NCBI GenBank assembly: GCA_043101845.1
Contig: JBICHN010000002.1
Coordinates: 891,395 to 955,394 of the forward strand
Origin: JBICHN01 sp043101845
GTDB lineage: Bacteria; Planctomycetota; Phycisphaerae; Phycisphaerales; UBA5793
DNA: 64,000 nucleotides
Reading direction: 5' to 3'
Shown: piece by piece, positions 11,003 to 19,493 of the stretch
How positions within the stretch are numbered: position 1 is the stretch's first letter
Layout: each line of letters begins with the position of its first letter
Notes under the pieces: model-generated
Databases searched by the model: none
Told to the model about the DNA's origin: nothing
Seen by the model: the letters and a program-made list of their open reading frames with translations, nothing else
Program-made: the position numbers and the translations under genes

Positions 11003-12436
11003 TCACCACCACCACGACCACGCGATGAGCCCGAAAAGCGCCGCGAGCGCGCCGCGCTTGATCCACCGCACGAGTCGATCGATCGACACGCGATCGGCCC
11101 GCGCGCCGACGAGACTCCGCAGATACCGCTGACGCCACGCGATCGATCCGTGCCGCCAGCTCTTCGCTTCGCGCGACGCGTGATTGAGATCGCACACGAT
11201 CCCGAGCGCCCGCGACATCGTCTCGACCGCCTCAGCGCTGATCGTCACCGGCTCGCGCGTCCGCCGCGTCATACCCGAAAGCGCCTGCGTCGCGAAGGTG
11301 TCCGCCTGCCGCTCGAAGCGCCGGCTGATCCATCCGAACGCGACAAGGCTGATCCCGATGAGCGCGAGCCCCGCGACGCCGTCCGCCCAGCCCATCGACT
11401 CGGGCGGCGCCGGCAGGTCGCGGTACCACCACGAGAGTCCCGCGTCGACCGCGGCGCCCGTTACACCGAAGATCGCGATGATGCAGAGCGCGAGCCACGG
11501 CAGATGGCGTCGCCGAATGTGCGCGACTTCGTGCGCCGTCACCGCTTCGACCTGGTCGTCATCGAGCCCGTCGAGCAGCGCGTCCGACAACAGGACATAA
11601 CGCAACGGGCCGATCGCTCCGACCACGGCGCCGTTCACCATCATGCCGTAGGTGTTCCACACGAGAATCCGCCGCACGCGCACGCCCTGCGCGACGAGCA
11701 GCCGCTCGAGCCGGTCGCGCAGGTCGCCCGGCGCGAGCGGCGCCGTGTCCCAGAGCATCCGGATCATCACCGGCGCGACGAGGAACACCACCCCCGCGCC
11801 GACGACGAGCGCCGCGAACTCGACCGCGCCCTCTTCGAGCGGCCCGAGCGTCGACCAGGGCCAGTACCGTTCGACGACTTCGCTCCACCCCATGATGACG
11901 AGCACCGGCGCAAGAATGAGCACGAAGTGGAGCCGCGCCTGCGTGAGCAGATACTGCCCCCGCGTCCAGATCGGATAGACCGGCTTCCCCTGGTCGAGGT
12001 TGCGCATGAGCGCCGCCTCGCGCACCCGACGGTGAATCGGATACTGGCCCGACCACCAGAGCACGATCGTCACGAGCGCCGGCAGGAGCGCGAGAACCTC
12101 GTCGACGAGAATGAGATCACCCGTCACCGCCCGGATCGCGCCGACGAAGCCGAGCGCGATCACGCCGAACGCGTGCAGCCCGAGCAGCGTCCAGACCCCG
12201 AGCGCCACCGCGCGCTCGGCGAACATCGCGGCCCGCCAGCTTCCGCGCCGCTCGAGCCGCCGCCGACACGCGACGAGCGCGCCCGACACCGCGACCGCGA
12301 GCCCCGCCATCGCGCCAATCGTCACGCCGATCCGCATTCCCGCCGACCACGACTCCGCCGCCGGCCAGGGCGCCCACGACGCCGCCTCGTCCGCCACATA
12401 CACGAGCGCCACGAGGAGTATGAGCACGATCTGCAC
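11003..12436 (-). CDS. M48-family membrane metalloprotease
   Basis: 477 residues, GTG start. The N-terminal half has about six hydrophobic helices. The zinc-binding motif HEVAH lies at about residues 302-306 (reverse of 11519-11533), and the probable third ligand Glu is in RRFERQAD, about 70 residues further on. This matches the M48/HtpX/STE24-like peptidase layout, membrane embedded with a cytoplasmic active site. The best guess is protein quality control or processing of a membrane substrate. It lies between a zinc-ribbon membrane protein and a lipoprotein on the same strand. Confidence 0.88.
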   Translation of the reverse strand: MQIVLILLVALVYVADEAASWAPWPAAESWSAGMRIGVTIGAMAGLAVAVSGALVACRRRLERRGSWRAAMFAERAVALGVWTLLGLHAFGVIALGFVGAIRAVTGDLILVDEVLALLPALVTIVLWWSGQYPIHRRVREAALMRNLDQGKPVYPIWTRGQYLLTQARLHFVLILAPVLVIMGWSEVVERYWPWSTLGPLEEGAVEFAALVVGAGVVFLVAPVMIRMLWDTAPLAPGDLRDRLERLLVAQGVRVRRILVWNTYGMMVNGAVVGAIGPLRYVLLSDALLDGLDDDQVEAVTAHEVAHIRRRHLPWLALCIIAIFGVTGAAVDAGLSWWYRDLPAPPESMGWADGVAGLALIGISLVAFGWISRRFERQADTFATQALSGMTRRTREPVTISAEAVETMSRALGIVCDLNHASREAKSWRHGSIAWRQRYLRSLVGARADRVSIDRLVRWIKRGALAALFGLIAWSWWW

Positions 12437-12516
12437 GATGAATACGCCGCTTCCGTTCGAGCCCGGGTGAGTGAAGCGGCGCCAACCGCCGCCATCCGCC
12501 AGTCAGTCGTTCCCGC

Positions 12517-13956
12517 TCACTCGTCCTCGATCACCCCAAGGTCGATGACGATCTGGTCGACCGTGTAGAAGTCGGCGTTGAGCTTCCCGCCGCCCACGCT
12601 CGTGAACACGACGCCGTTGATCCCGAGCGCGTTCGCGTACTCGAGGTCGCCGAGCCCCGGCCCCGCGTACTCGTGGTTATTCTTTTCCTGCACATGAAAG
12701 TGGTAATGGAACGGCGCCGTGTACCCGCGGATGACCATCTGTTTCGTCGCGAAGAACTTCATGTCGTGCTGGCGGATGCGCGGCGAGAACATCTCCGCCA
12801 TCGGTCCCTCCGGCCCGAGATCGAGCACCCCGCCGTATTCCGTCGACTTGTCCCCCTGGTCATGCGCCGCCTGCCGGAACAACTCCGCCCGGATCGCCGG
12901 CGAAAACGCGAGTTCGTTCGCGAGGCGGATCGTGACCAGGTCGGCCCACTTGAGCCGCTCGCGCGCGTCGTCGAGCGACTGCGCCCGGTACGACGCCGAG
13001 AGTTGCGACGGCGTGATATGCCGCCGCCCGCCGAGCGTCGCCGTGACGATCGAATAGAGTTCCTCCTTCGACCGGTCGAGCCACTCCGGATGCGCCTCGC
13101 TCACGCGCACGAGCGGCGCGAGATGACGCAGCTCGAGTTCGCGCTGAATCTCCTCGGGCAGCGTCGACACGATCGCCCGCGCCTGCGACCACCAGTCCGC
13201 ATACTGCGGCTCGCGCAGCGTTCGCGCCCACTTCACCTCCTCGGCCGTGCGCGGAATGACGCCGAGGTCCTGCGCCGCCGCCTGCATGTCGACGAGAAAA
13301 GGATCGCTCGTCTCGAGCGCGAGCAGTTGGTCGCGCCACGGCTCGGCGTCGCCGAGGTCGTTGAGCGCCTCCCACGCCGAGTCGCGCCACCGGATGAACA
13401 CCGGGTTGTCCGTCGGCTCGGCGACGACATCAAAAACCGTCTGCCGCACATCCTGGTCCGGAAAGAGCGCGTCGAGCGCCCGCCGCTCCGGCCGCTCCTC
13501 CGGCGCGTACCGCGCCGTCGGCCGCGCGAGCGAACGCACGAGCGCATGACGGAACTCCGTCCACCCCTCGTCCGCCACGCGGCCGCACGCGAACTCGATG
13601 AAGTCCCACGAGGTCAACGAAGGCAGGCGGTACATGAGCGTCGTCCGCGCATCCTCCGGGTCATGCCGGTAGAGGAGTTCGAACGCCTCCTTCCGCAGAC
13701 TCAGCGTGTGCCCCGGCGTGCTCAGAACCCGCTTGAGCGCCCGGATCCGCTCCGGGTTCGCCGGGTCGTCGACCGACGCCTGGCGCATCGCCCGGATCTG
13801 CTCCTTCGCGTTGAGCTCCTCGTCCGACATCGCCGCGACCGGGTCCTCGTACGGCTTGTGGGCGCAGCCGGGCGCGACCATCAACGCGGCGAAGATCGCG
13901 ACGATCACGGAAATCGGAATGAAACGACGGCGACGGTGGGGGGAGTACGCTCGCAT
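12517..13956 (-). CDS. Predicted lipoprotein of unknown function
   Basis: 479 residues. Start ATG13956 follows a TAGAAT hexamer (complement of 13962-13967) by 5 bases. The N-terminus (MRAYSPHRRRR, hydrophobic core, VAPGC) reads as a lipoprotein signal with the modified Cys near residue 30, although the Pro-Gly before the Cys is not an ideal lipobox. The rest is a largely helical, HEAT-like domain with no motif I recognise. The C-terminal 80 residues include HYHFHVQEKNN and end in an acidic IEDE. A long in-frame extension upstream overlaps the divergent NifU-like gene and is not coding. Confidence 0.8.
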   Translation of the reverse strand: MRAYSPHRRRRFIPISVIVAIFAALMVAPGCAHKPYEDPVAAMSDEELNAKEQIRAMRQASVDDPANPERIRALKRVLSTPGHTLSLRKEAFELLYRHDPEDARTTLMYRLPSLTSWDFIEFACGRVADEGWTEFRHALVRSLARPTARYAPEERPERRALDALFPDQDVRQTVFDVVAEPTDNPVFIRWRDSAWEALNDLGDAEPWRDQLLALETSDPFLVDMQAAAQDLGVIPRTAEEVKWARTLREPQYADWWSQARAIVSTLPEEIQRELELRHLAPLVRVSEAHPEWLDRSKEELYSIVTATLGGRRHITPSQLSASYRAQSLDDARERLKWADLVTIRLANELAFSPAIRAELFRQAAHDQGDKSTEYGGVLDLGPEGPMAEMFSPRIRQHDMKFFATKQMVIRGYTAPFHYHFHVQEKNNHEYAGPGLGDLEYANALGINGVVFTSVGGGKLNADFYTVDQIVIDLGVIEDE

Positions 13957-14076
13957 GGGCCATTCTAACCGCCGCCCGTCTGTGGTCCGTTCGGGTCCCG
14001 ACCCATACCATTCCCACGCGACCGGACGGACGCGCCGCCCGCGTCGCGCCTCGACGCTTCTCGAGATCCGCCGCGC

Positions 14077-14331
14077 ATGCCCACTTCGTCGACCGAATCC
14101 GAATCGCTCCACGCCCGCGTCGATCGCATCATCAATCTGATGCGCCCGGCCATGCAGTCCGACGGCGGCGATGTCGAACTCGTCCGCGTCCGCGGCGACG
14201 GAGTCGTCGAGATCCGCTTCCACGGCGCCTGTTGCGGCTGCCCGTCGGCCGGGCTCACGCTCCAGTCCGGCATCGAGCGGAACCTGAAGGAGCGCGTGCC
14301 CGAAGTCGCCGAAGTCGTCGCCGTGCCATGA
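14077..14331 (+). CDS. NifU C-terminal-domain iron-sulfur scaffold
   Basis: 84 residues, the usual size of a stand-alone NifU C-terminal (Nfu) domain. It shows RPAMQSDGGDVELV and the CxxC cluster-binding motif in ACCGCPSAGL (Cys52 and Cys55). Such proteins bind a labile [4Fe-4S] or [2Fe-2S] cluster at a dimer interface and deliver it to apo-proteins. It is divergent from the lipoprotein gene, with 120 bases between start codons. No isc or suf gene is in the window. Confidence 0.93.
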   Translation: MPTSSTESESLHARVDRIINLMRPAMQSDGGDVELVRVRGDGVVEIRFHGACCGCPSAGLTLQSGIERNLKERVPEVAEVVAVP

Positions 14332-14405
14332 CTTCGAACTCCGCCGGATACGCCCGGCTGGATGACCGGATTGTGGAAAACTTGATACGAACCACCCTTT
14401 TCCAC

Positions 14406-14433
14406 TTGGCGAAGGGGTATCGTTCGCTATCTT
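14406..14433 (+). promoter_or_regulatory. Candidate csrA promoter
   Basis: TTGGCG (14406-14411), 16-base spacer, TATCTT (14428-14433). It would give a leader of about 90 bases before csrA. That leader has several GGA triplets, including one overlapping the AGGAGG ribosome-binding site, which is the kind of site CsrA itself binds. Confidence 0.5.
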
Positions 14434-14528
14434 GAATGGTTCAGAGGCAGGAATGCCCCGCGACCGAGTGGGATTGGTGGGACAAGCCCGCTCCGTCGCT
14501 CGAGGTGGAATGACAGGAGGTCAGCGCC

Positions 14529-14759
14529 ATGCTGGTCATCACGCGACGCGAGGGCGAAGAGGTGGTGATCGGGGATCCGCATCGCCCGATCGGGATCGTC
14601 CGCATCGCCGGCATCAAGGGGGACCGCGTCCGTGTCGCCTTTGAGTTCCCGCGCGAGATCGATGTCCACCGGCGCGAGGTCGCCGACCAGATCGTGAACG
14701 AAGGGCCCTCGCCCGTCGTCGCGACCATCGGCAAAGTGACCCAGGGCGCCGGCGGCTGA
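14529..14759 (+). CDS. csrA: Carbon storage regulator CsrA
   Basis: 76 residues starting MLVITRREGEEVVIGD, diagnostic of CsrA, a homodimeric RNA-binding protein that recognises GGA in hairpin loops and blocks or stabilises mRNAs. The RNA-contact segments are the N-terminal LVITRR and the region around RVAFEFPREIDVHRREV. The tail is slightly longer than in the 61-residue E. coli protein. A strong Shine-Dalgarno AGGAGG lies 8 bases upstream, unlike most neighbours. The GGA-rich leader suggests autoregulation. In bacteria with flagella or pili, CsrA commonly controls surface structures; here that is only an analogy. Confidence 0.96.
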   Translation: MLVITRREGEEVVIGDPHRPIGIVRIAGIKGDRVRVAFEFPREIDVHRREVADQIVNEGPSPVVATIGKVTQGAGG

Positions 14760-14884
14760 CAAGACTCGGACCACGCGCGCCCGCGCACGATCACGCCGAA
14801 TCCACACGAACGAACGACAAGCGAGCGACCACGCGCCGCGCCCGCTCACTCCGCGCGCGCACTCCGTCGCTCCGCGCACTCCGT

Positions 14885-14985
14885 CTCTCGCTCTCTCCGT
14901 CTCTCCGTCTCTTCTCCCTCCCTCTCCTCTTCCGCGCCTTCGTGCCTTCGTGCCTTCGTGCCTCCGTGCCTCCGTGCCTTCCCCT
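14885..14985 (-). repeat. Paired 9-bp/8-bp satellite behind the DinB-like gene
   Basis: On the minus strand, starting about 7 bases after the stop codon of the DinB-like gene: about five copies of GGCACGGAG/GGCACGAAG, then about four of GGAGAGAC. This is the same order seen behind map, the aquaporin and cardiolipin synthase genes. Confidence 0.8.
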
Positions 14986-15480
14986 TCACCCACTCTTCAC
15001 CCACCCCGTCTCGACGCCGGCGCGTCGGAGCAGCGCGCTGAGCTGGCCCGTGTGGTGTTGAATGTGCCGGAAGGTGTAGAGGTAGAGTTCGATCCGCCGG
15101 AAGGGGAGATGCGACTGGCCCGAACCGCCCTCAAGACTCTCCGCCGTCTCCGATTCGATCCGCTCGCGGAGCGTGTCGCGCACGAGTCCGATGTAGCCGA
15201 GGATCTCATCCTGATCGAAGCGGCGGCTCGGGTACTCGAGGTTGAACTCGTCCCACCCGGCCGGGTGCAGATCATCGCGGAGTTCGAACGCCTCCTCGTC
15301 CGGCGAAAGGTAGAGGTCCGCGAACGAGATCGTGTGGTACGCGACCTGCCAGAACGGGTACTTCGCGATCGGCTCATCCCATTGCGCCGACGGGCACGCC
15401 CGCACGCACAACTCGAACATCTTGAGCGCCGCCTCGAACTGGCCGCGGATCGCCTCACGAACGGAAGCCTCGAACATCAT
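14986..15480 (-). CDS. DinB/YfiT-like putative metal-binding four-helix protein
   Basis: 164 residues from ATG15480. Predicted all-helical; the spacing of histidines (His49 in AYHTIS, His139/His142/His143 in RHIQHHTGQL) matches the metal-binding triad of the DinB-like superfamily, which includes thiol-dependent S-transferases. The upstream open frame runs into tandem repeats and is excluded. No operon partner. Unrelated to the Y-family polymerase DinB, despite the shared name and the nearby polymerase gene. Confidence 0.85.
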   Translation of the reverse strand: MMFEASVREAIRGQFEAALKMFELCVRACPSAQWDEPIAKYPFWQVAYHTISFADLYLSPDEEAFELRDDLHPAGWDEFNLEYPSRRFDQDEILGYIGLVRDTLRERIESETAESLEGGSGQSHLPFRRIELYLYTFRHIQHHTGQLSALLRRAGVETGWVKSG

Positions 15481-15734
15481 CGCGCCACCACCCTTCGGAA
15501 CAACGAACGAACGGTCGGACGGAGGAATGAGATGTCTACCCGGATCGCCCTCGACCGGCGCCGCGACGCGTCCCGAAGCGAAGCCGACGCCGCAGCCAGC
15601 TAACCAGCCGGCCAGCCGGCCGGCCGACGAGCCGGCGCGGCCATTCGTCCGCCAAGAATACAGAATCGCCTCGCCGACCGCCAATCCGATCCGGGACGCG
15701 TCCGCTCGGCGGAGAAATGCCAAATGGCCCCCAG

Positions 15735-16135
15735 CGCCCGCCGCGCCCCGATTCGTCCCCCAAGCCGGACTGGAGCAAGTTGACGCGAAGCGTGAACCGC
15801 GGAGGTCCGGTTCCGAACGAAGGACCAGCGCCCGCCGCGCCCCGATTCGTCCCCCAAGCCGGACTGGAGCAAGTTGACGCGAAGCGTGAACCGCGGAGGT
15901 CCGGTTCCGATCGAAGGACCGGCGCCCGCCGCGCCCCGATTCGTCCCCCACGCCGGACTGGAGCGTGGCGTCGTGCCCCGCACGACCCACAAGCGGAGGT
16001 CCGGTACCGAACGAGGGACATCGCCCGCCGCGCCCCGATTCGTCCCCCAAGCCGGACTGGAGCGTGGCGTCGTGCTCCGCACGACCCACAAGCGGAGGTC
16101 CGGTTCCGATCGAAGGACCGGCGCCCGCCGCGCCC
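15735..16135. repeat. Tandem 94-100-bp repeat
   Basis: A little over four units, starting at about 15735, 15829, 15923, 16022 and 16122, each beginning CGCCCGCCGCGCCCC. Each unit holds AAGCCGGACTGGAGC followed about 40 bases later by CGGAGGTCCGGTTCCG, a CCGGAC/GTCCGG inverted pair. The first two spacings are 94 bases, the next 99 and 100. The pair also occurs singly, in both orientations, elsewhere in the window. Confidence 0.85.
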
Positions 16136-16146
16136 CACACCCCTCC

Positions 16147-16293
16147 CCACGCCGGAGATGAGGCTCCGCGAATCTCCGGATTCGACCCCCGCACACCAGA
16201 CGCCCCCGCGCCCACCCCGTCTCTCCATCTCTCCACCTCTCCCTCCTCCTCGCCCTTCGTGCCCCCGTGCCTTCGTGCCCCCGTGCCTTCCCC
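16147..16293. repeat. Mosaic repeat: CCGGAGAT hairpin plus reversed 8-bp/9-bp satellite
   Basis: About 16147-16185 carries GCCGGAGATGAGG and CGAATCTCCGG, an inverted pair repeated at 17630, 47790 and 49495. About 16217-16293 is a degraded, reversed copy of the GAGAGACG/GGCACGAAG satellite. No gene is supported between 15481 and 16444. Confidence 0.65.
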
Positions 16294-16313
16294 AAACAAA
16301 TCACAAAAACCCC

Positions 16314-16342
16314 TTGACGCCCACCCGAACATCCGTTAGGTT
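16314..16342 (+). promoter_or_regulatory. Candidate promoter of the 16445 gene
   Basis: TTGACG (16314-16319), 17-base spacer, TAGGTT (16337-16342), about 100 bases before the ATG. Confidence 0.4.
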
Positions 16343-16444
16343 TGGGCGTACCGAACGAACCCCGATCAGGCCGCTGTCGACCAGCCGTCGCGGCCGCTCC
16401 GGGGCCGTAGGCCGCAAGTCCAGAGAGGACAGGAGTTTCCCGCC

Positions 16445-17080
16445 ATGGTTGGCTTGAACCGAATCGAACGACTCGTCTCCGCGGCTCACTTCCATCAGCT
16501 TCTCGACGACATCGTGGCGAACGGCCGCCCCGTCGGCATGCCGGTGAAGGTCCGCCTGAGCGATCCCTCCGGCCAGCCGGCCGCGTCGATCGGCCTCGGC
16601 CTCCAGCGCGCCGCCGAACTGACCTGGCGGCTGAGCCCCGCCGTCGAGAACCTTGTCGACCGGCTCCTCGAGTCCCGCAATGCGTCGTCGTCGTCGGCGG
16701 CGTCGGACCCCGCGGGCGATCCGAACGACGGCGGCTTCGGAACCGTCGCCGCGACGGCCGTCGCGGTCCGGGCGCTCTTCGCGGTTCGCGATCTCCCCGG
16801 CGCCGCGCGGATTCAGGGCCGCCTCGACGCCGCGATCGACGCCGCGCTCTGGTGGCTCGCCCTCCGGCAGGAGGTGTCGAGCGGCCGCATCGGCGACGAC
16901 ATCGACTCCGTCATCGTCCTCTGGCAGCTCCAGGGGGCGGGCGCCGGCGCGCCGCAGGCCGGCGACGCGCGCGAGCGCATCGGCGCCGCGCTCCGTCTCG
17001 CCGATCTCGCCGCCGCCGTCGAGGACGCCGATCTTCGCGTCGATGAACTCACCCCGGCCCTCCTCGACCTCGCCGCCTGA
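16445..17080 (+). CDS. Hypothetical alanine-rich protein upstream of the Y-family polymerase
   Basis: 211 residues; I do not recognise the family. It starts MVGLNRIERLVSAAHFHQLL, has a Ser-rich linker near residues 78-88, and is Ala/Leu/Asp-rich and probably helical afterwards, with a WWLALRQEV segment near residue 136. There is no signal peptide or membrane helix. GGAC/AGGAG lies about 10 bases before the ATG. Its coding character (strong third-position GC) is clear. The gene precedes the Y-family polymerase by about 160-400 bases on the same strand, but no sequence link to the ImuA or RecA families is visible. Confidence 0.7.
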   Translation: MVGLNRIERLVSAAHFHQLLDDIVANGRPVGMPVKVRLSDPSGQPAASIGLGLQRAAELTWRLSPAVENLVDRLLESRNASSSSAASDPAGDPNDGGFGTVAATAVAVRALFAVRDLPGAARIQGRLDAAIDAALWWLALRQEVSSGRIGDDIDSVIVLWQLQGAGAGAPQAGDARERIGAALRLADLAAAVEDADLRVDELTPALLDLAA

Positions 17081-17243
17081 CCGGACGGCCGAACAGAAAG
17101 GAAGCGGACGAGACCAGTCGGAACGAGACGAGACGAGACGACACGAATCGAATCGGAATGCGACGCGTGGCGACGCGACGCGACGGAAGCGAAGGAAAGC
17201 GAGCGGTCGAGCCGTGCAAACCGTGCGTGAACACGACGACAAG

Positions 17244-19109
17244 ATGGAACACGCGCCCATCGCGCCCCACTCGGCCGTCAAGCCGGACTGGAGCGCCGAC
17301 ACGCCCCGCGCCGTCGACCGCCGGTCCGGTTCCGAACCCACGCCCGCGCCCACCCCGAAGCGAGCCGGGCCGTCCCCGGCCCGTCCCACCCCCGACAAAC
17401 ACCACGCGCCCGATCCCCGGGTGGAACAGGCCTCCGAGCCTGTTCGAAAGTCGCCAATCGACCCGGAGCCCGACGAGCAACGCACGAATCGTCCGCAAGC
17501 CGGACTGGAGCGCGGCGTCGTGCCCGCGCCCACCCCGAAGCGAGCCGCGCCGCCCCCGGCCCGTCCCACCCCCGACGAACACCACGCGCCCGCCGACACG
17601 CGTCGGCCAGGAACACCCCACCCGTCTCCCCACGCCGGAGGTGATGAGGCGCCGCGAGTCTCCGGATTCGACCCCCGAACGAACGACCAGCCCCCGTCAC
17701 GCACCGTCGCTCATGTCGATGTCGACTGCTTCTTCGCCCAGGCCGAGCAGCTCGACCGACCCGAACTGCGCGGCCGCCCCGTCATCGTCGGCGGAACCGT
17801 CACCCCCGACGGACGGACCGGGCGCGGCGTCGTCTGCTCCTGCACCTACGAGGCCCGCCGCTTCGGCGTCCGCAACGCGATGCCCGTCGCGAAGGCCGTT
17901 CGCCTCTGCCCGCACGGCGTCTACCTCCGCACGAACTTTGACCGCTACCGCGAACTGAGTCAGCGCCTCTTCGAAGTCTGTCGCGACATCACGCCCGTCG
18001 TGCAGGTCGCCTCGCTCGACGAGGCTTACCTCGACTTCACCGGACTCGAGCGCCGCTTCGCGAAGGCGCCGAACGGCGACGATCACGCGGGCCGCCACTG
18101 GACCGAACGCGCCGGCCACGCGCTCAAGGAGCGCGTCTTCGACGCGACCGGTCTCGTCGTCTCCGTCGGAATCGGTCCGAACCGGCTCGTCGCGAAGCTC
18201 GCCTCGAAGGAAGGAAAGCCGGACGGCCTCCTTTCCATCCGCCCCGAGCAGCTTGACGACTTTCTCATCGACCTGCCCGTCGCGCGGATCCCCGGCGTCG
18301 GCCCGGCGATGCAGCGCCGCCTCGCGCGGCTCGGCGTCACGACGATCCGCGAACTCCGGCGCCTCGGCCTCGAAACCCTCGTCGCGTCCCTCGATGACAC
18401 CGGCGCCTGGCTCTGGGACCGCGCCCACGGTCGGGCGAGCGCGATCGTTTCGACCGGCCACGACCGGCGCTCGATCAGCCGCGAAACGACCTTCTCGACC
18501 GACACGACCGACCGCGCCTTTCTCCGGTCGACGCTTCGACGGCTCACGCAGAGCGCCGCGTGGCGCCTTCGCCGCGCGGGCCTCCGCGCCGGCGTCGTGT
18601 CGCTCAAGCTCCGCTACGACGACTTCCGCACGGTCCACCGTGACCGTTCGCTCGGCGCCGCGCGCGGCGGGGTCGGCGCGACCGATCACGACGACGACCT
18701 CATCGAGACCGCGCTCACACTCTTCGAAGATCTCTACGGCGATGCGCGTCCGGCAGGCGCCGGCGCCCGCCGGCCGGTGCGCCTCATTGGCGTCGGCCTC
18801 ACCCGGCTCACCGCCGGAGGAGGTCGCCAGCTCCGCTTCGGCGAGGAAGACGAGTTCGAGCGCCGCTCGCGCCTCTACGCGACCGCCGACACGATTCGCG
18901 CCCGCTTCGGCTTCGACGCGGTCACGCTCGGCCCGTCCGCGAAGAAGCGCCGCGACCGACAACCGCCTCCGCCCGACGAGCCGGCGGCGCCGTGCGGCTC
19001 GCCCGACGACGCGGTCGGGTGGGTCGAGCCCGATGCGGACGAGCGTACGGGCCGGAGCCTCGGACGAACACCCGCGGCGTCGCCCCGCGCCGTTACGACA
19101 GTGCATTGA
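17244..19109 (+). CDS. dinB: Y-family DNA polymerase (DinB/Pol IV type) with repeat-derived N-terminus
   Basis: Error-prone translesion polymerase. The catalytic core begins at about 17700 with AHVDVDCFFAQAEQ and contains CTYEARRFGVRNAMP, the metal-binding SLDEAYLDF and GLVVSVGIGPNRLVAKLAS. A helix-hairpin-helix thumb (IPGVGPAMQRRLARLGV) and a little-finger domain follow. The family normally starts within about 10 residues of the first motif. Here no ATG, GTG or TTG occurs in frame for 64 codons upstream (first GTG at 17520, ATG at 17244). The intervening DNA is made of dispersed hairpin repeats, translated as Pro/Arg-rich sequence. Either the repeats displaced the native start and the polymerase now has an extension, or expression is impaired. 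The C-terminus carries about 60 extra polar residues. Confidence 0.88.
   Translation: MEHAPIAPHSAVKPDWSADTPRAVDRRSGSEPTPAPTPKRAGPSPARPTPDKHHAPDPRVEQASEPVRKSPIDPEPDEQRTNRPQAGLERGVVPAPTPKRAAPPPARPTPDEHHAPADTRRPGTPHPSPHAGGDEAPRVSGFDPRTNDQPPSRTVAHVDVDCFFAQAEQLDRPELRGRPVIVGGTVTPDGRTGRGVVCSCTYEARRFGVRNAMPVAKAVRLCPHGVYLRTNFDRYRELSQRLFEVCRDITPVVQVASLDEAYLDFTGLERRFAKAPNGDDHAGRHWTERAGHALKERVFDATGLVVSVGIGPNRLVAKLASKEGKPDGLLSIRPEQLDDFLIDLPVARIPGVGPAMQRRLARLGVTTIRELRRLGLETLVASLDDTGAWLWDRAHGRASAIVSTGHDRRSISRETTFSTDTTDRAFLRSTLRRLTQSAAWRLRRAGLRAGVVSLKLRYDDFRTVHRDRSLGAARGGVGATDHDDDLIETALTLFEDLYGDARPAGAGARRPVRLIGVGLTRLTAGGGRQLRFGEEDEFERRSRLYATADTIRARFGFDAVTLGPSAKKRRDRQPPPPDEPAAPCGSPDDAVGWVEPDADERTGRSLGRTPAASPRAVTTVH
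17280..17670. repeat. Cluster of dispersed hairpin repeats upstream of and within dinB
   Basis: Contains an AAGCCGGACTGGAGC...GGTCCGGTTCCG pair (17282-17334) and two similar about 60-base units beginning CCCGCGCCCACCCCGAAGCG (17341 and 17525). It also holds a reversed AACAGGC/GCCTGTT hairpin (17424-17452), a half copy at 17498, and the GCCGGAGGTGATGAGG...GTCTCCGG element (about 17630-17668). All have relatives elsewhere in the window. Confidence 0.75.
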
Positions 19110-19493
19110 AGTATGAGAGACAGCGATCAGAAGAGACCGTGAACGAATGGGAAACCGACGGGAACGACCACCGCGACGACGCCGGAACATCGATACGAGA
19201 GAGCGAGCGGGAACGCGCATGACCCAAGACGAGCGAAACCTCATTGAGCCGCGAGGGTGGGCCCGTGTCGAGCGGGACAAGGGCGTCTTTCCCGGCGCGC
19301 CGGTCGACGGGGATGGAGCCGATGGCGGGCCCGACGCGCTGCGCGGCCGCGCGCCCGGCCGCGGTCATCACCCGGCGGATCGTACTCAATCGAACCAGGG
19401 CCTCGGCACGGACGCCGGCGCCGTGTCGCGCACGCGCGCGCACACACCTGAACACCTGAACACCTGAACCCGGACCACCGGAAGGAACGAGCG
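19110..19493. other. Stretch without a confident gene
   Basis: An open frame from ATG19219 to 19467 (82 residues, ending in HTPEHLNT) has no recognisable motif and only a weak ribosome-binding site. Short words (CACCTGAACACCTGAACACC) repeat near 19445. I do not call a gene. Confidence 0.3.

Noticed and set aside
15735..16135. Second CRISPR-like tandem array
   Set aside because: The 94-100-bp units are similar along their whole length; there are no unique spacers.
14986..16332. 448-residue minus-strand frame containing the DinB-like protein
   Set aside because: Everything upstream of ATG15480 is translation of tandem repeats.
16653..17243. Further N-terminal extension of the dinB frame
   Set aside because: This part is antiphase to the well-supported 16445 gene, so the frame is open only by shadowing.
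14986..19109. The two DinB names treated as one DNA-repair operon
   Set aside because: The 14986 protein belongs to the metal-binding DinB/YfiT helical family, is on the opposite strand and is unrelated to the Y-family polymerase.
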